From positions 29,271,032 through 29,335,031 of the forward strand of contig CM060473.1 in the NCBI GenBank assembly GCA_030544235.1: DNA of 64,000 nt. Direction: 5' to 3'. The position numbers and the translations under genes are program-made. This document shows positions 32,110-44,208 of this stretch, piece after piece (within the stretch, counting starts at the first letter, position 1; the number at the start of each line of letters is the position of its first letter). Under the pieces are notes generated by a model. The model made no database searches. It was not told where the DNA came from and worked only from the letters and a program-made list of their open reading frames with translations. The DNA is from Lepturacanthus savala (taxonomy: Eukaryota > Chordata > Actinopteri > Scombriformes > Trichiuridae).

Positions 32110-33003
32110 GGTACTAGACAGGTTAATGAACAGGTAGACAGGTTAATGAACAGTAGACAGGTTAATGAACAGTAGACAGGTTAATGAACAGGTAGACAGG
32201 TTAATGAACAGTAGACAGATTAATGAACAGTAGACAGGTTAATGAACAGGTAGACAGGTTAATGAACAGTAGACAGGTTAATGAACAGTAGACAGGTTAA
32301 TGAACAGGTAGACAGGTTAATGAACAGTAGAAAGGTTAATGAACAGGTAGACAGGTTAATGAACAGGTAGACAGGTTAATGAACAGTAGACAGGTTAATG
32401 AACAGTAGACAGGTTAATGAACAGGTAGACAGGTTAATGAACAGGTAGACAGGTTAATGAACAAGTAGACAGGTTAATGAACAGTAGACAGGTTAATGAA
32501 CAAGTAGACAGGTTAATGAACAGTAGACAGGTTAATGAACAGTAGACAGGTTAATGAACAAGTAGACAGGTTAATGAACAGGTAGACAGGTTAATGAACA
32601 GGTAGACAGGTTAATGAACAGTAGACAGGTTAACGAACAGGTTAATGAACAGGTAGACAGGTTAATGAACAAGTAGACAGGTTAATGAACAGGTAGACAG
32701 GTTAATGAACAGTAGACAGGTTAATGAACAGTAGACAGGTTAATGAACAGGTAGACAGGTTAATGAACAGTAGACAGGTTAATGAACAGGTAGACAGGTT
32801 AATGAACAGTAGACAGGTTAATGAACAGTAGACAGGTTAATGAACAGGTAGACAGGTTAATGAACAGGTAGACAGGTTAATGAACAGGTAGACAGGTTAA
32901 TGAACAGTAGACAGGTTAATGAACAGTAGACAGATTAATGAACAGTAGACAGGTTAATGAACAAGTAGACAGATTAATGAACAGTAGACAGATTAATGAA
33001 CTG
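32110..33003. repeat. 19/20-bp ACAGGTTAATGAACAGGTAG array
   Basis: About 45 units; 20-bp (ACAGGTAG) and 19-bp (ACAGTAG) versions alternate. There are rare ACAAGTAG and ACAGATTAATG variants, the latter enriched at the right edge. One shortened unit occurs near 32632-32641. Confidence 0.95.
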
Positions 33004-33112
33004 ATGATTAAAATCATTAAACTGATGATTATTAAACATTAAACTGATGATTATTAAACATTAAACTGATGATTATTAAACATTAAACTGATGATTATTA
33101 AACATTAAACAT
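33004..33112. repeat. 22-bp ATTAAACTGATGATTATTAAAC array, about 5 copies
   Basis: Directly abuts the preceding array; its first unit reuses the TGAACTGATGATTAA junction. Confidence 0.9.
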
Positions 33113-33767
33113 GATTATTTCCTCAGATGTTTTTAACTATTTTTATTTCATAGACTAAACAATTATTCTATAAAATAATCAGTAGAAAAGGAGAAAATTA
33201 AAATGATGATTGGTTGCTACTAATAGACGACTATTTAATTATTAAACTAACATCGTAAAGTTGAGTTTGTCTCTGAATTCCAGAATAAAGACGTGATTCT
33301 GTGGTTTTACCCTCATGTTACTGTTCATTTCAATCATTTATCATCATAACTTCTGCTGTAAGTGTTAAACAGTAAATATGAAGAATTTAACAGGTGGAAT
33401 CTGTTGATTCTAAAATCAGCTTCAACTCTTTGAGAACAAACATTTTAAAGGTTATTTTCACAGATTTCATTCAACAGTGACATATGGAACTTTTTCTACA
33501 TTAATTCTACAGTTTTCCTCAGTTTTGCTGTCATTCAGCCTGAATGTCACCTTTATTCATTAATATTGCAGCTCCATTATAAATCAAACATGACGCACTT
33601 TAAATAAGGAAATTAATTATTTACACTTCAAGCCCAAATACATTGAAGAAGAAAAAATAGTGACACATAAGTCATGTTGAAGCGCTGCTGAATTAATAAC
33701 CAGTATATTTATGCTGCTGGAAAATAGAATCTACTACTGGGATCTACTGGGATGATGGTCAAAACAT
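33113..33767. other. Non-coding spacer
   Basis: No gene or known repeat recognised. Confidence 0.45.
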
Positions 33768-34280
33768 TTGATACAATCAGTGATTGATAGAATCAGTGAT
33801 TGATAGAATCAGTGATTGATACAATCAGTGATTGATACAATCAGTGATTGATAGAATCAGTGATTGATACAATCAGTGATTGATACAATCAGTGATTGAT
33901 AGAATCGTTGATTGATAGAATCGTTGATTGATACAATCAGTGATTGATAGAATCAGTGATTGATAGAATCGTTGATTGATAGAATCGGTGATTGATACAA
34001 TCAGTGATTGATAGAATCGTTGATTGATACAATCAGTAATTGATACAATCAGTGATTGATAGAATCGGTGATTGATACAATCAGTGATTGATAGAATCAG
34101 TGATTGATAGAATCGTTGATTGATACAATCAGTGATTGATACAATCAGTGATTGATACAATCGGTGATTAATAGAATCGGTGATTGATACAATCAGTGAT
34201 TGATACAATCAGTGATTGATAGAATCGTTGATTGATACAATCAGTAATTGATACAATCAGTGATTGATAGAATCAGTGAA
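33768..34280. repeat. 16-bp TGATTGATASAATCAG minisatellite
   Basis: About 32 units of TGATTGATACAATCAG, TGATTGATAGAATCAG or the AATCGT variant. TGATTGAT and AATCA give each unit partial dyad symmetry. The minus-strand frame (ITDSINHR-type repeat) is an artefact. Confidence 0.95.
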
Positions 34281-34626
34281 TCATTTCTTTCTATTGATTA
34301 TTGATTCCTGCTCCTTCTCATCAACAGGAAGTGATAACGTTTAGATCTGAGATGTTTGAACAGCGTTTCCTGATGGAGAGAACATCCATGTTGCCTAGCA
34401 ACCAGACGGCTGAATCCTGAATAAACAGTGTGACTCTCATCCTTCACATGATCTCTCAAACACATGGTTTATATTCTGATAGAATAACTGTTGAGTTTCA
34501 TAAAGAGTCATCATTACTACATGTTAACATCCTATTTTTATTACGACTGTACGGATGTTTTCAACGTTATCTCTGCATCTCACATCAAAGTGTTTCTGCT
34601 GCTTTAGTTTTATTGGTTTAGTGACG
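34281..34626. other. Non-coding spacer with an X-box-like motif
   Basis: GTTGCCTAGCAAC at 34390-34402 is identical to the motif at 31221. A short open frame at 34430-34621 is not supported as a gene. Confidence 0.4.
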
Positions 34627-37600
34627 TGTGCTGTTAGTAATATATTAGTAATAGTAATGGATATATATTAGTAATGGTAATGGATATATATTAGTAATGA
34701 TAATGGATATATATTAGTAATAGTAATGGATATATATTAGTAATGGTAATGGATATATATTAGTAATGATAATGGATATATATTAGTAATAGTAATGGAT
34801 ATATATTAGTAATGGTAATGGATATATATTAGTAATGGTAATGGATATATATTAGTAATGGTAATGGATATATATTAGTAATGGTAATGGATATATATTA
34901 GTAATGATAATGAATATATATTAGTAATGGTAATGGATATATATTAGTAATACTAATGGATATATATTAGTAATGGTAATGGATATATATTAGTAATGGT
35001 AATGGATATATATTAGTAATGGTAATGGATATATATTAGTAATGGTAATGGATATATATTAGTAATGATAATGAATATATATTAGTAATGGTAATGGATA
35101 TATATTAGTAACACTAATGGATATATATTAGTAATGGTAATGGATATATATTAGTAATAGTAATGGATATATATTAGTAATGGTAATGGATATATATTAG
35201 TAATGGTAATGGATATATATTAGTAATGGTAATGGATATATATTAGTAATGGTAATGGATATATATTAGTAGTAGTAATGGATATATATTAGTAATGATA
35301 ATGGATATATATTAGTAATGGTAATGGATATATATTAGTAGTAGTAATGGATATATATTAGTAATGATAATGAATATATATTAGTAATGGTAATGGATAT
35401 ATATTAGTAATGGTAATGGATATATATTAGTAATGGTAATGGATATATATTAGTAATGGTAATGGATATATATTAGTAATGGTAATGGATATATATTAGT
35501 AATGGTAATGGATATATATTAGTAGTAGTAATGGATATATATTAGTAATGATAATGGATATATATTAGTAATGGTAATGGATATATATTAGTAATAGTAA
35601 TGGATATATATTAGTAATGATAATGGATATATATTAGTAATGGTAATGGATATATATTAGTAATGGTAATGGATATATATTAGTAATGGTAATGGATATA
35701 TATTAGTAATGGTAATGGATATATATTAGTAATGGTAATGGATATATATTCGTAATGATAATGGATATATATTAGTAATGGTAATAGATATATATTAGTA
35801 ATGGTAATGGATATATATTATTAATGGTAATGGATATATATTAGTAATGGTAATGGATATATATTAGTAGTAGTAATGGATATATATTAGTAATGATAAT
35901 GGATATATATTAGTAATGGTAATGGATATATATTAGTAATAGTAATGGATATATATTAGTAATGATAATGGATATATATTAGTAATGGTAATGGATATAT
36001 ATTAGTAATGATAATGGATATATATTAGTAATGGTAATGGATATATATTAGTAATAGTAATGGATATATATTAGTAATGATAATGGATATATATTAGTAA
36101 TAGTAATGGATATATATTAGTAATGGTAATGGATATATATTAGTAATAGTAATGGATATATATTAGTAATGATAATGGATATATATTAGTAATGGTAATG
36201 GATATATATTAGTAATGGTAATGGATATATATTAGTAATAGTAATGGATATATATTAGTAATGATAATGGATATATATTAGTAATGGTAATGGATATATA
36301 TTAGTAATGGTAATGGATATATATTAGTAATAGAAATGGATATATATTAGTAATGGTAATGGATATATATTAGTAATAGTAATGGATATATATTAGTAAT
36401 GGTAATGGATATATATTAGTAATAGTAATGGATATATATTAGTAATGATAATGGATATATATTAGTAATGATAATGGATATATATTAGTAATGGTAATGG
36501 ATATATATTAGTAATAGAAATGGATATATATTAGTAATGGTAATGGATATATATTAGTAATGGTAATGGATATATATTAGTAATGATAATGGATATATAT
36601 TAGTAATGATAATGGATATATATTAGTAATGGTAATGGATATATATTAGTAATAGAAATGGATATATATTAGTAATGGTAATGGATATAGATTAGTAATG
36701 ATAATGGATATATATTAGTAATGGTAATGGATATATATTAGTAATGATAATGGATATAATAGTAATGGTAATGGATATATATTAGTAATGGTAATGGATA
36801 TATATTAGTAATGGTAATGGATATATATTAGTAATGATAATGGATATATATTAGTAATGGTAATGGATATATATTAGTAATATTAATGGATATATATTAG
36901 TAATGGTAATGGATATATATTAGTAATGATAATGGATATAATAGTAATGGTAATGGATATATATTAGTAATGGTAATGGATATATATTAGTAATGGTAAT
37001 GGATATATATTAGTAATGATAATGGATATATATTAGTAATGGTAATGGATATATATTAGTAATGGTAATGGATATATATTAGTAATGGTAATGGATATAT
37101 ATTAGTAATATTAATGGATATATATTAGTAATGGTAATGGATATATATTAGTAATGATAATGGATATAATAGTAATGGTAATGGATATATATTAGTAATG
37201 GTAATGGATATATATTAGTAATGGTAATGGATATATATTAGTAATGATAATGGATATATATTAGTAATGGTAATGGATATATATTAGTAATGGTAATGGA
37301 TATATATTAGTAATAGAAATGGATATATATTAGTAATGATAATGGATATAATAGTAATAGTAATGGATATATATTAGTAATGGTAATGGATATATATTAG
37401 TAATAGTAATGGATATATATTAGTAATGGTAATGGATATATATTAGTAATGGTAATGGATATATATTAGTAATAGTAATGGATATATATTAGTCATGATA
37501 ATGGATATATATTAGTAATGGTAATGGATATATATTAGTAATAGTAATGGATATATATTAGTAATGGTAATGGATATATATTAGTAATGATAATGGATAT

Positions 37601-37800
37601 ATATTAGTAATGGTAATGGATATATATTAGTAATGATAATGGATATATATTAGTAATGGTAATGGATATATATTAGTAATGATAATGGATATATATTAGT
37701 AATAGTAATGGATATATATTAGTAATGATAATGGATATATATTAGTAATGGTAATGGATATATATTAGTAATAGTAATGGATATATATTAGTAATAGTAT
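34627..37800. repeat. 3.2-kb 23-bp GGATATATATTAGTAATGGTAAT array
   Basis: The largest array in the window, about 138 units. Positions vary as GTAATGGTAAT, GTAATGATAAT, GTAATAGTAAT or GTAGTAGTAAT. A 21-bp unit, GGATATAATAGTAATGGTAAT, occurs at 36752, 36934, 37162 and 37344. The spacings are 182, 228 and 182 bp (seven, nine and seven 23-mers plus one 21-mer), a clear higher-order pattern limited to the right third. Confidence 0.95.
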
Positions 37801-38229
37801 ATTAATAATATTAATATTATTATTTTATTATATATTTTACTTCCAGACTAAACTGATCTTTTTATCCTGTTATTACCTGAATTAATTCATATTTAATAGT
37901 AATTATAATGATGGTGGAGGAATCAGCGTTAATTCATCCAAACACATCATTTTACTACAGAATGAGGTTTAAATTGCACCTTTTCATCATCAAATCAACT
38001 ATCGAGCAGGAAAATATCTCCTGTTTGTTGAATTTAATGTTTTCAGTTCATGTTTAAGCTTCATGGATTAAATTCATTTAAAATGCACTGAGAATTAGAC
38101 AAGAAACAATGAAAATCATTAAGTTGTGACATCACAAGTTTCAGTCATTTTTCTTTTGTGCTGCTGAAGAAGAAATGAGTCAGTTACAGGATCAAAGATG
38201 GAGGAACGTGTCTAATAAAGGGTTAATCT
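37801..38229. other. AT-rich non-coding spacer
   Basis: No gene recognised. Confidence 0.45.
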
Positions 38230-38705
38230 GCTGGTTAACTGGTTTACTGGTTTAGTGACCTACAAGTTTACTGGTCTACTGGTTAACTGGTTTATTGGTT
38301 TACTGGTCTACCGGTTTACTGGTCTACTGGTTTACTGGTTAACTGGTTTATTGGTTTACTGGTTAACTGGTCTACTGGTCTACTGGTTAACTGGTTTATT
38401 GGTTTACTGGTTAACTGGTTTAGTGACCTACAAGTTTACTGGTCTACTGGTTAACTGGTTTAGTGACCTACAAGTTTACTGGTCTACTGGTTTACTGGTT
38501 TACTGGTTTAGTGACCTACAAGTTTACTGGTCTACTGGTTTACTGGTTTACTGGTTTAGTGACCTACAAGTTTACTGGTGTACTGGTTTACTGGTTTACT
38601 GGTTTAGTGACCTACAAGTTTACTGGTCTACTGGTTTACTGGTTTACTGGTTTAGTGACCTACAAGTTTACTGGTCTACTGGTTTATTGGTTTACTGGTT
38701 TACTG
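38230..38705. repeat. 8-bp TTTACTGG array with a 48-bp higher-order unit
   Basis: Octamers TTTACTGG, TCTACTGG, TTAACTGG and TTTATTGG. The marker GTGACCTACAAG occurs at 38255, 38423, 38463, 38511, 38559, 38607 and 38655. The last five are exactly 48 bp apart and the earlier spacings (168, 40) are also multiples of 8. Confidence 0.95.
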
Positions 38706-38764
38706 AGCTTCATCTTTATGAAGACATTCTTTTTAAGACATCCTTTTTTACTTTAAAGGCCGTG

Positions 38765-39204
38765 TGTCACACCACGGTGAAGTCAAGCTGGGTTTTTGTT
38801 TTGTCTCCATGTCTTGTCATTTCCTGTTTTATTTTGAAAAGTAACTCTCCTCTGGTTTCAGGTCACTTGCCCTTCCTCATGTGCCACCGGTCTGATTGTC
38901 TTCCCTGATTCCTGATTGTGTCCACCTGTTCCCCATCACCTCCAGGTGTTCATATAGTCGCTGTCTCCCTGTGTCTCATTGCCAGAGTGATTCGTCCGGT
39001 ATGTGTGATTTTGATTTGTAATTTTCATAGTTTAGTAAAATAGATAGATAGATAGATAGATAGATAGTCCTAGATTTTCAGTTCAACCTTTTTGTTTTTT
39101 CCTCCTCAGGAGTGATTTTTTGTTTCTTGTTATCAGATTAGTTTCGCCAGGTTTTAGGAGTGAGTTTCAGTTTAGCTTCTTTCTTTTCTAGATTAGGTTA
39201 TTCT
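38765..39204 (+). mobile_element. LTR-like dispersed repeat, copy 2
   Basis: Begins TGTCACACCACGG and carries the same ordered blocks as the minus-strand copy at 23909-24128: TAACTCTCCTC, TTTCAGGTCACTTGCCCTTC, CCTGATTGTGTCCACCTGTT, then CATATAGTCGCTGTCTCCC as a TATA-like segment. A (GATA)n run (39041-39067) and T-rich sequence with CCTCCTCAGGAGTG follow. The body is then swollen by a minisatellite, and an AATAAA at 40006-40011 may mark the old polyadenylation signal. A solo LTR is the likeliest reading. Confidence 0.55.
39041..39067. repeat. (GATA)n
   Basis: About six and a half GATA units within the LTR-like repeat. Confidence 0.9.
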
Positions 39205-39948
39205 CTGTTCATAGTCATAGATAGATTCATAGTCATAGATAGATTCATAGTCATAGATAGGTTCATAGTCATAGATAGGTTCATAGTCTCATAGTCATAG
39301 ATAGATTCATAGTCATAGATAGGTTCATAGTCATAGATAGGTTCATAGTCTCATAGTCATAGATAGATTCATAGTCATAGATAGGTTCATAGTCATAGAT
39401 AGGTTCATAGTCTCATAGTCATAGATAGATTCATAGTCATAGATAGGTTCATAGTCATAGTCATTTATTTTAATCAACTGTCTTAAATTGTATCTTGATG
39501 CTTTTAATGTTTTATGTAAAGCACTTTGAATTATCTCGTTGTTGAAATGTGCTATACAAATAAACTTGCCTTGCCTAGATAGGTTCATAGTCATAGATAG
39601 GTTCATAGTCATAGATAGGTTCATAGTCATAGATAGATTCATAGTCATAGATAGGTTCATAGTCATAGATAGGTTCATAGTCATAGATAGATTCATAGTC
39701 ATAGATAGATTCATAGTCATAGATAGGTTCATAGTCATAGATAGATTCATAGTCATAGATAGATTCATAGTCATAGATAGGTTCATAGTCATAGATAGAT
39801 TCATAGTCATAGATAGGTTCATAGTCATAGATAGATTCATAGTCATAGATAGGTTCATAGTCATAGATAGATTCATAGTCATAGATAGGTTCATAGTCAT
39901 AGATAGATTCATAGTCATAGATAGGTTCATAGTCATAGATAGTTTTGG
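39205..39948. repeat. 18-bp TTCATAGTCATAGATAGR array, split by a LINE tail
   Basis: About 34 units. In the left block, an ATTCATAG / GTTCATAG / GTTCATAGTCTCATAG order recurs. The array is interrupted at 39463-39575 by unrelated sequence (next entry) and resumes in similar register. Both strands are open across it for length reasons only. Confidence 0.95.
39463..39575 (+). mobile_element. 3' tail of a LINE or LINE-tailed SINE inserted in the array
   Basis: The sequence TGTAAAGCACTTTGAATTA ... GTGCTATACAAATAAA ends in the short tandem TTGCCTTGCC. It matches the well-known 3' end of L2/CR1-type fish LINEs and the SINEs that borrow it (stem-loop around AAAGCACTTT/AGTGCT, then a short terminal repeat). 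The insert is about 113 bp and postdates at least part of the minisatellite. Confidence 0.65.
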
Positions 39949-40352
39949 AGTTTTCATAGCCACTTGATTTCATTCACTGTGAAGCAGGTCTTCAGACTGG
40001 TACTCAATAAATCAAAACTCAATAAATTAAACTACTCCACACGTGTTCCTGGCATCAGGAAACATCACCAGCTTCAGAAAAGCTGCAGGAGGAAATTATA
40101 AAGATTTAAATTATGCACATAACTTAGAGATTTCTGTAAAACACAGCAGAGATGTAGAAGACGTATAAGTCAGAGTTTACTGTTTCCACGGCAACAGAAT
40201 CCATTGCATCTCAGAACAAAAACATGGACAAGATGAATTTGTCCGGTTTTGTCTGTTGTTGGTCAAAATGAGCAGAATCATCAGAATCACCAGAATAATA
40301 AACAGCAGCAGAAACATTACATCAAAATGACAGAAAAACTGAAAATCTGAAA
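39949..40352. other. Spacer, end of LTR-like copy 2 and non-coding sequence
   Basis: Contains CTCAATAAATC with AATAAA at 40006-40011, after which no gene is recognised. Confidence 0.4.
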
Positions 40353-40353
40353 G

Positions 40354-40357
40354 CAGA

Positions 40358-40410
<53 letters not shown>
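40354..40410. repeat. (CA)n microsatellite
   Basis: About 26 CA units, immediately left of the telomere-like array. Confidence 0.9.
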
Positions 40411-40412
<2 letters not shown>

Positions 40413-40445
40413 TCCTCCACTCACATGAACTGGCAGCAGCTTGTT

Positions 40446-42410
40446 GACAGGGTTAGAGTTAGTGTTAGGGTTAGTGTTAGTGTTAGTGTTAGTGTTAGGG
40501 TTAGTGTTAGTGTTAGGGTTAGTGTTAGTGTTAGGGTTAGTGTTAGTGTTAGGGTTAGTGTTAGTGTTAGGGTTAGGGTTAGTGTTAATGTTAGTGTTAG
40601 GGTTAGGGGTTAGTGTTAGTGTTAGTGTTAGGGTTAGTGTTAGTGTTAGGGTTAGGGTTAGGGTTAGTGTTAATGTTAGTGTTAGTGTTAGTGTTAGTGT
40701 TAGGGTTAGTGTTAGTATTAGGGTTAGTGTTAGTGTTAGTGTTAGGGTTAGTGTTGAGGTTAGGGTTAGTGTTAGTGTTAAGGTTAGGGTTAGGGTTAGT
40801 ATTAGTGTTAGTGTTAGTGTTAGTGTTAGTGTTAGTGTTAAGGTTAGGGTTAGTGTTAGTGTTAAGGTTAGGGTTAGTGTTAGTATTAGTGTTAGTGTCA
40901 GTGTTAGTGTTAAGGTTAGTGTTAGGGTTAGGGTTAGTGTTAGTGTTAGTGTTAGTGTTAGTGTCAGTGTTAGTGTTAAGGTTAGGGTTAGTGTTAGTGT
41001 TAGGGTTAGTGTTAGGGTTAGGGTTAGTGTTAGTGTTAGTGTTAGTGTCAGTGTTAGTGTTAAGTTTAGGGTTAGTGTTAGTGTTAGTGTTAGGGTTAGT
41101 GTTAGTGTTAGGGTTAGGGTTAGTGTTAGTGTTAGTGTTAGTGTTAGTGTTAGTGTTAGGGTTAGTGTTAGTGTTAATGTTAGTGTTAAGGTTAGGGTTA
41201 GTGTTAGTATTAGTGTTAGTGTCAGTGTTAGTGTTAAGGTTAGGGTTAGTGTTAGTGTTAGGGTTATTGTTAGTATTAGTGTTAGTGTTAGTGTCAGTGT
41301 TAGTATTAAGGTTAGGGTTAGTGTTAGTATTAGTGTTAGTGTTAATGTTAGTGTTAGAGTTAGTATCAGTGTTAGTGTTCAGGTTAGTGTTAGTGTTAGT
41401 GTTAGTGTTAGTGTTAGAGTTAGTATCAGTGTTAGTGTTAGGGTTAGTGTTAGTGTCAGTGTTAGGGTTAGTTTTAGGGTTAGTGTTAGTGTTAGGGTTA
41501 GTGTTAGGGTTAGTTTTAGGGTTAGTGTTAGGGTTAGTGTTAGTGTTAGGGTTAGTGTTAGGGTTAGTGTTAGTTTTAGGGTTAGTGTTAGGGTTAGTGT
41601 TAGTGTTAGGGTTAGTGTTAGGGTTAGTGTTAGTGTTAGGGTTAGTGTTAGTGTTAGGGTTAGTGTTAGTGTTAGGGTTAGTGTTAGTGTTAGGGTTAGT
41701 GTTAGGGTTAGTGTTAGTGTTAGGGTTAGTGTTAGTGTTAGGGTTAGTGTTAGTGTTAGTGTTAGTGTTAGGGTTAGTGTTAGTGTTAGGGTTAGTGTTA
41801 GGGTTAGTGTTAGTGTTAGGGTTAGTGTTAGTGTTAGGGTTAGTGTTAGTGTTAGGGTTAGTGTTAATGTTAGTGTTAGAGTTAGTATCAGTGTTAGTGT
41901 TAGGGTTAGTGTTAGTGTCAGTGTTAGGGTTAGTTTTAGGGTTAGTGTTAGTGTTAGGGTTAGTGTTAGGGTTAGTTTTAGGGTTAGTGTTAGGGTTAGT
42001 GTTAGTGTTAGGGTTAGTGTTAGGGTTAGTGTTAGTTTTAGGGTTAGTGTTAGGGTTAGTGTTAGTGTTAGGGTTAGTGTTAGGGTTAGTGTTAGTGTTA
42101 GGGTTAGTGTTAGTGTTAGGGTTAGTGTTAGTGTTAGTGTTAGGGTTAGTGTTAGTGTTAGGGTTAGTGTTAGGGTTAGTGTTAGTGTTAGGGTTAGTGT
42201 TAGTGTTAGGGTTAGTGTTAGTGTTAGTGTTAGTGTTAGGGTTAGTGTTAGTGTTAGGGTTAGTGTTAGGGTTAGTGTTAGTGTTAGGGTTAGTGTTAGT
42301 GTTAGGGTTAGTGTTAGTGTTAGTGTTAGGGTTAGTGTTAGTGTTAGGGTTAGTGTTAGTGTTAGGGTTAGTGTTAGGGTTAGTGTTAGTGTTAGGGTTA
42401 GTGTTAGGGT
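40446..42410. repeat. 2-kb interstitial telomere-like array of TTAGGG/TTAGTG hexamers
   Basis: About 328 hexamers in nearly unbroken register. The vertebrate telomere motif TTAGGG is interspersed with TTAGTG, usually more abundant, and with rarer TTAAGG, TTAATG, TCAGTG, TTAGTA and TTTAGG. The G-rich strand is the + strand throughout. The variant string GTTAGAGTTAGTATCAGTG at 41413 recurs at 41875, an offset of 462 bp (77 hexamers) with the same following order. Open frames up to 665 codons across it (VSVRVSV- or LVLGLVL-type) are artefacts of the six-base period. A further GGGTTAGGGTTAGG sits at 42453-42466. Confidence 0.95.
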
Positions 42411-42591
42411 TTCTGCCTGGACAACACATGCTTGCTAAAATTAAACTTTCTTGGGTTAGGGTTAGGTTTTATTTTATATTTCATTCACCCTCTATAGCAG
42501 GAAATAAATTACTTTGAAATGGTGACATGGTAGCAAATGTTTTTATTACTTAAAATGGCCTAAATACAAGATATTATGCTCTGCATGTCAA

Positions 42592-42626
42592 TGCATTAAA
42601 CCTAATTTAACATTAGGTTTAATGCA
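42592..42626. other. Perfect 15-bp inverted repeat (hairpin)
   Basis: TGCATTAAACCTAAT (42592-42606), TTAAC loop, ATTAGGTTTAATGCA (42612-42626). The stem is perfect. It lies in a short spacer between the telomere-like array and the octamer array. No gene or terminator context is apparent. Confidence 0.85.
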
Positions 42627-42665
42627 CTCAGAATTTATCATATTTGCCTATTGTTAACACCTAAA

Positions 42666-44208
42666 CAGTGACACATCTAAACATCCAAACATCTAAACAT
42701 CCAAACATCTAAACATCCAAACATCTAAACATCCAAACATCCAAACATCCAAACATCCAAACAATCAAACATCCAAACAATCAAACATCCAAACATCCAA
42801 ACAATCAAACATCTACACATCCAAACATCCAAACATCCAAACATCCAAACATCCAAACATCCAAACATCCACACATCCACACATCCACACATCTACACAT
42901 CTACACATCTACACATCTACACATCTACACATCCAAACAACTACACATCTAAACATCTTAACATCCAAACATCCACACATCTACACATCTACACATCTAC
43001 ACATCCAAACATCCAAACAACTACACATCTAAACATCTTAACATCCAAACATCCAAACATCCACACATCCACACATCCACACATCTACACATCCACACAT
43101 CTACACATCTACACATCTACACATCCAAACAACTACACATCTAAACATCTTAACATCCAAACATCCACACATCTACACATCTACACATCTACACATCCAA
43201 ACATCCAAACAACTACACATCTAAACATCTTAACATCCAAACATCCAAACATCCAAACAACTACACATCTAAACAACTACACATCTAAACATCCAAACAT
43301 CTAAACATCCAAACATCCAAACATCCAAACAACTACACATCTAAACATCTAAACATCTAAACATCTACACATCCAAACATCCAAACATCTACACATCTAC
43401 ACATCCAAACATCCAAACATCCAAACATCCAAACATCTACACATCTAAACATCTTAACATCCAAACATCCAAACAACTAAACATCCAAACATCCAAACAT
43501 CCAAACATCTACACATCCAAACATCTACACATCCAAACATCCAAACATCCAAACATCTACACATCTAAACATCTTAACATCCAAACATCCAAACAACTAC
43601 ACATCTAAACATCCAAACATCCAAACATCCAAACAACTACACATCTAAACATCTACACATCTAAACATCTACACATCCAAACATCTACACATCCAAACAT
43701 CCAAACATCCACACATCCACACATCCACACATCCACACATCCACACATCCACACATCCACACATCTACACATCTACACATCTACACATCTACACATCTAC
43801 ACATCTACACATCTACACATCCAAACATCCACACATCCACACATCCACACATCTACACATCTACACATCTACACATCTACACATCTACACATCTACACAT
43901 CCAAACATCCAAACATCTTAACATCCAAACATCCGAACATCCAAACATCCAAACATCCAAACATCTACACATCCAAACATCTACACATCCAAACATCTAC
44001 ACATCCAAACATCTACACATCCAAACATCCAAACATCCAAACATCTACACATCCAAACATCTACACATCCAAACATCCAAACATCTACACATCCAAACAT
44101 CCAAACATCCAAACATCCAAACATTTAAACATCCAAACATCCAAACATCTACACATCCAAACATCTACACATCCAAACATCTAAACATCCAAACATTTAA
44201 ACATCCAG
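42666..44208. repeat. 1.5-kb octamer array ACATCCAA/ACATCTAC/ACATCTAA
   Basis: About 192 octamers in register, with ACAACTAC and ACATCTTA variants in recurring strings (for example CCAAACAACTACACATCTAAACATCTTAACATCC around 42932, 43012, 43122, 43202). Pyrimidine/purine composition is strongly strand-biased: there is very little G on the + strand. Confidence 0.95.

Noticed and set aside
40441..42438. 665-codon open frame and overlapping 608- and 634-codon frames across the telomere-like array
   Set aside because: The six-base period leaves every frame without stops. The translations are simple V/S/R, L/G or N/T/P repeats with no domain, and both strands are open at once.
40446..42466. True chromosome terminus
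   Set aside because: Sequence continues for more than 21 kb with other repeats, and the hexamers are mixed with TTAGTG, so this is interstitial in this assembly.
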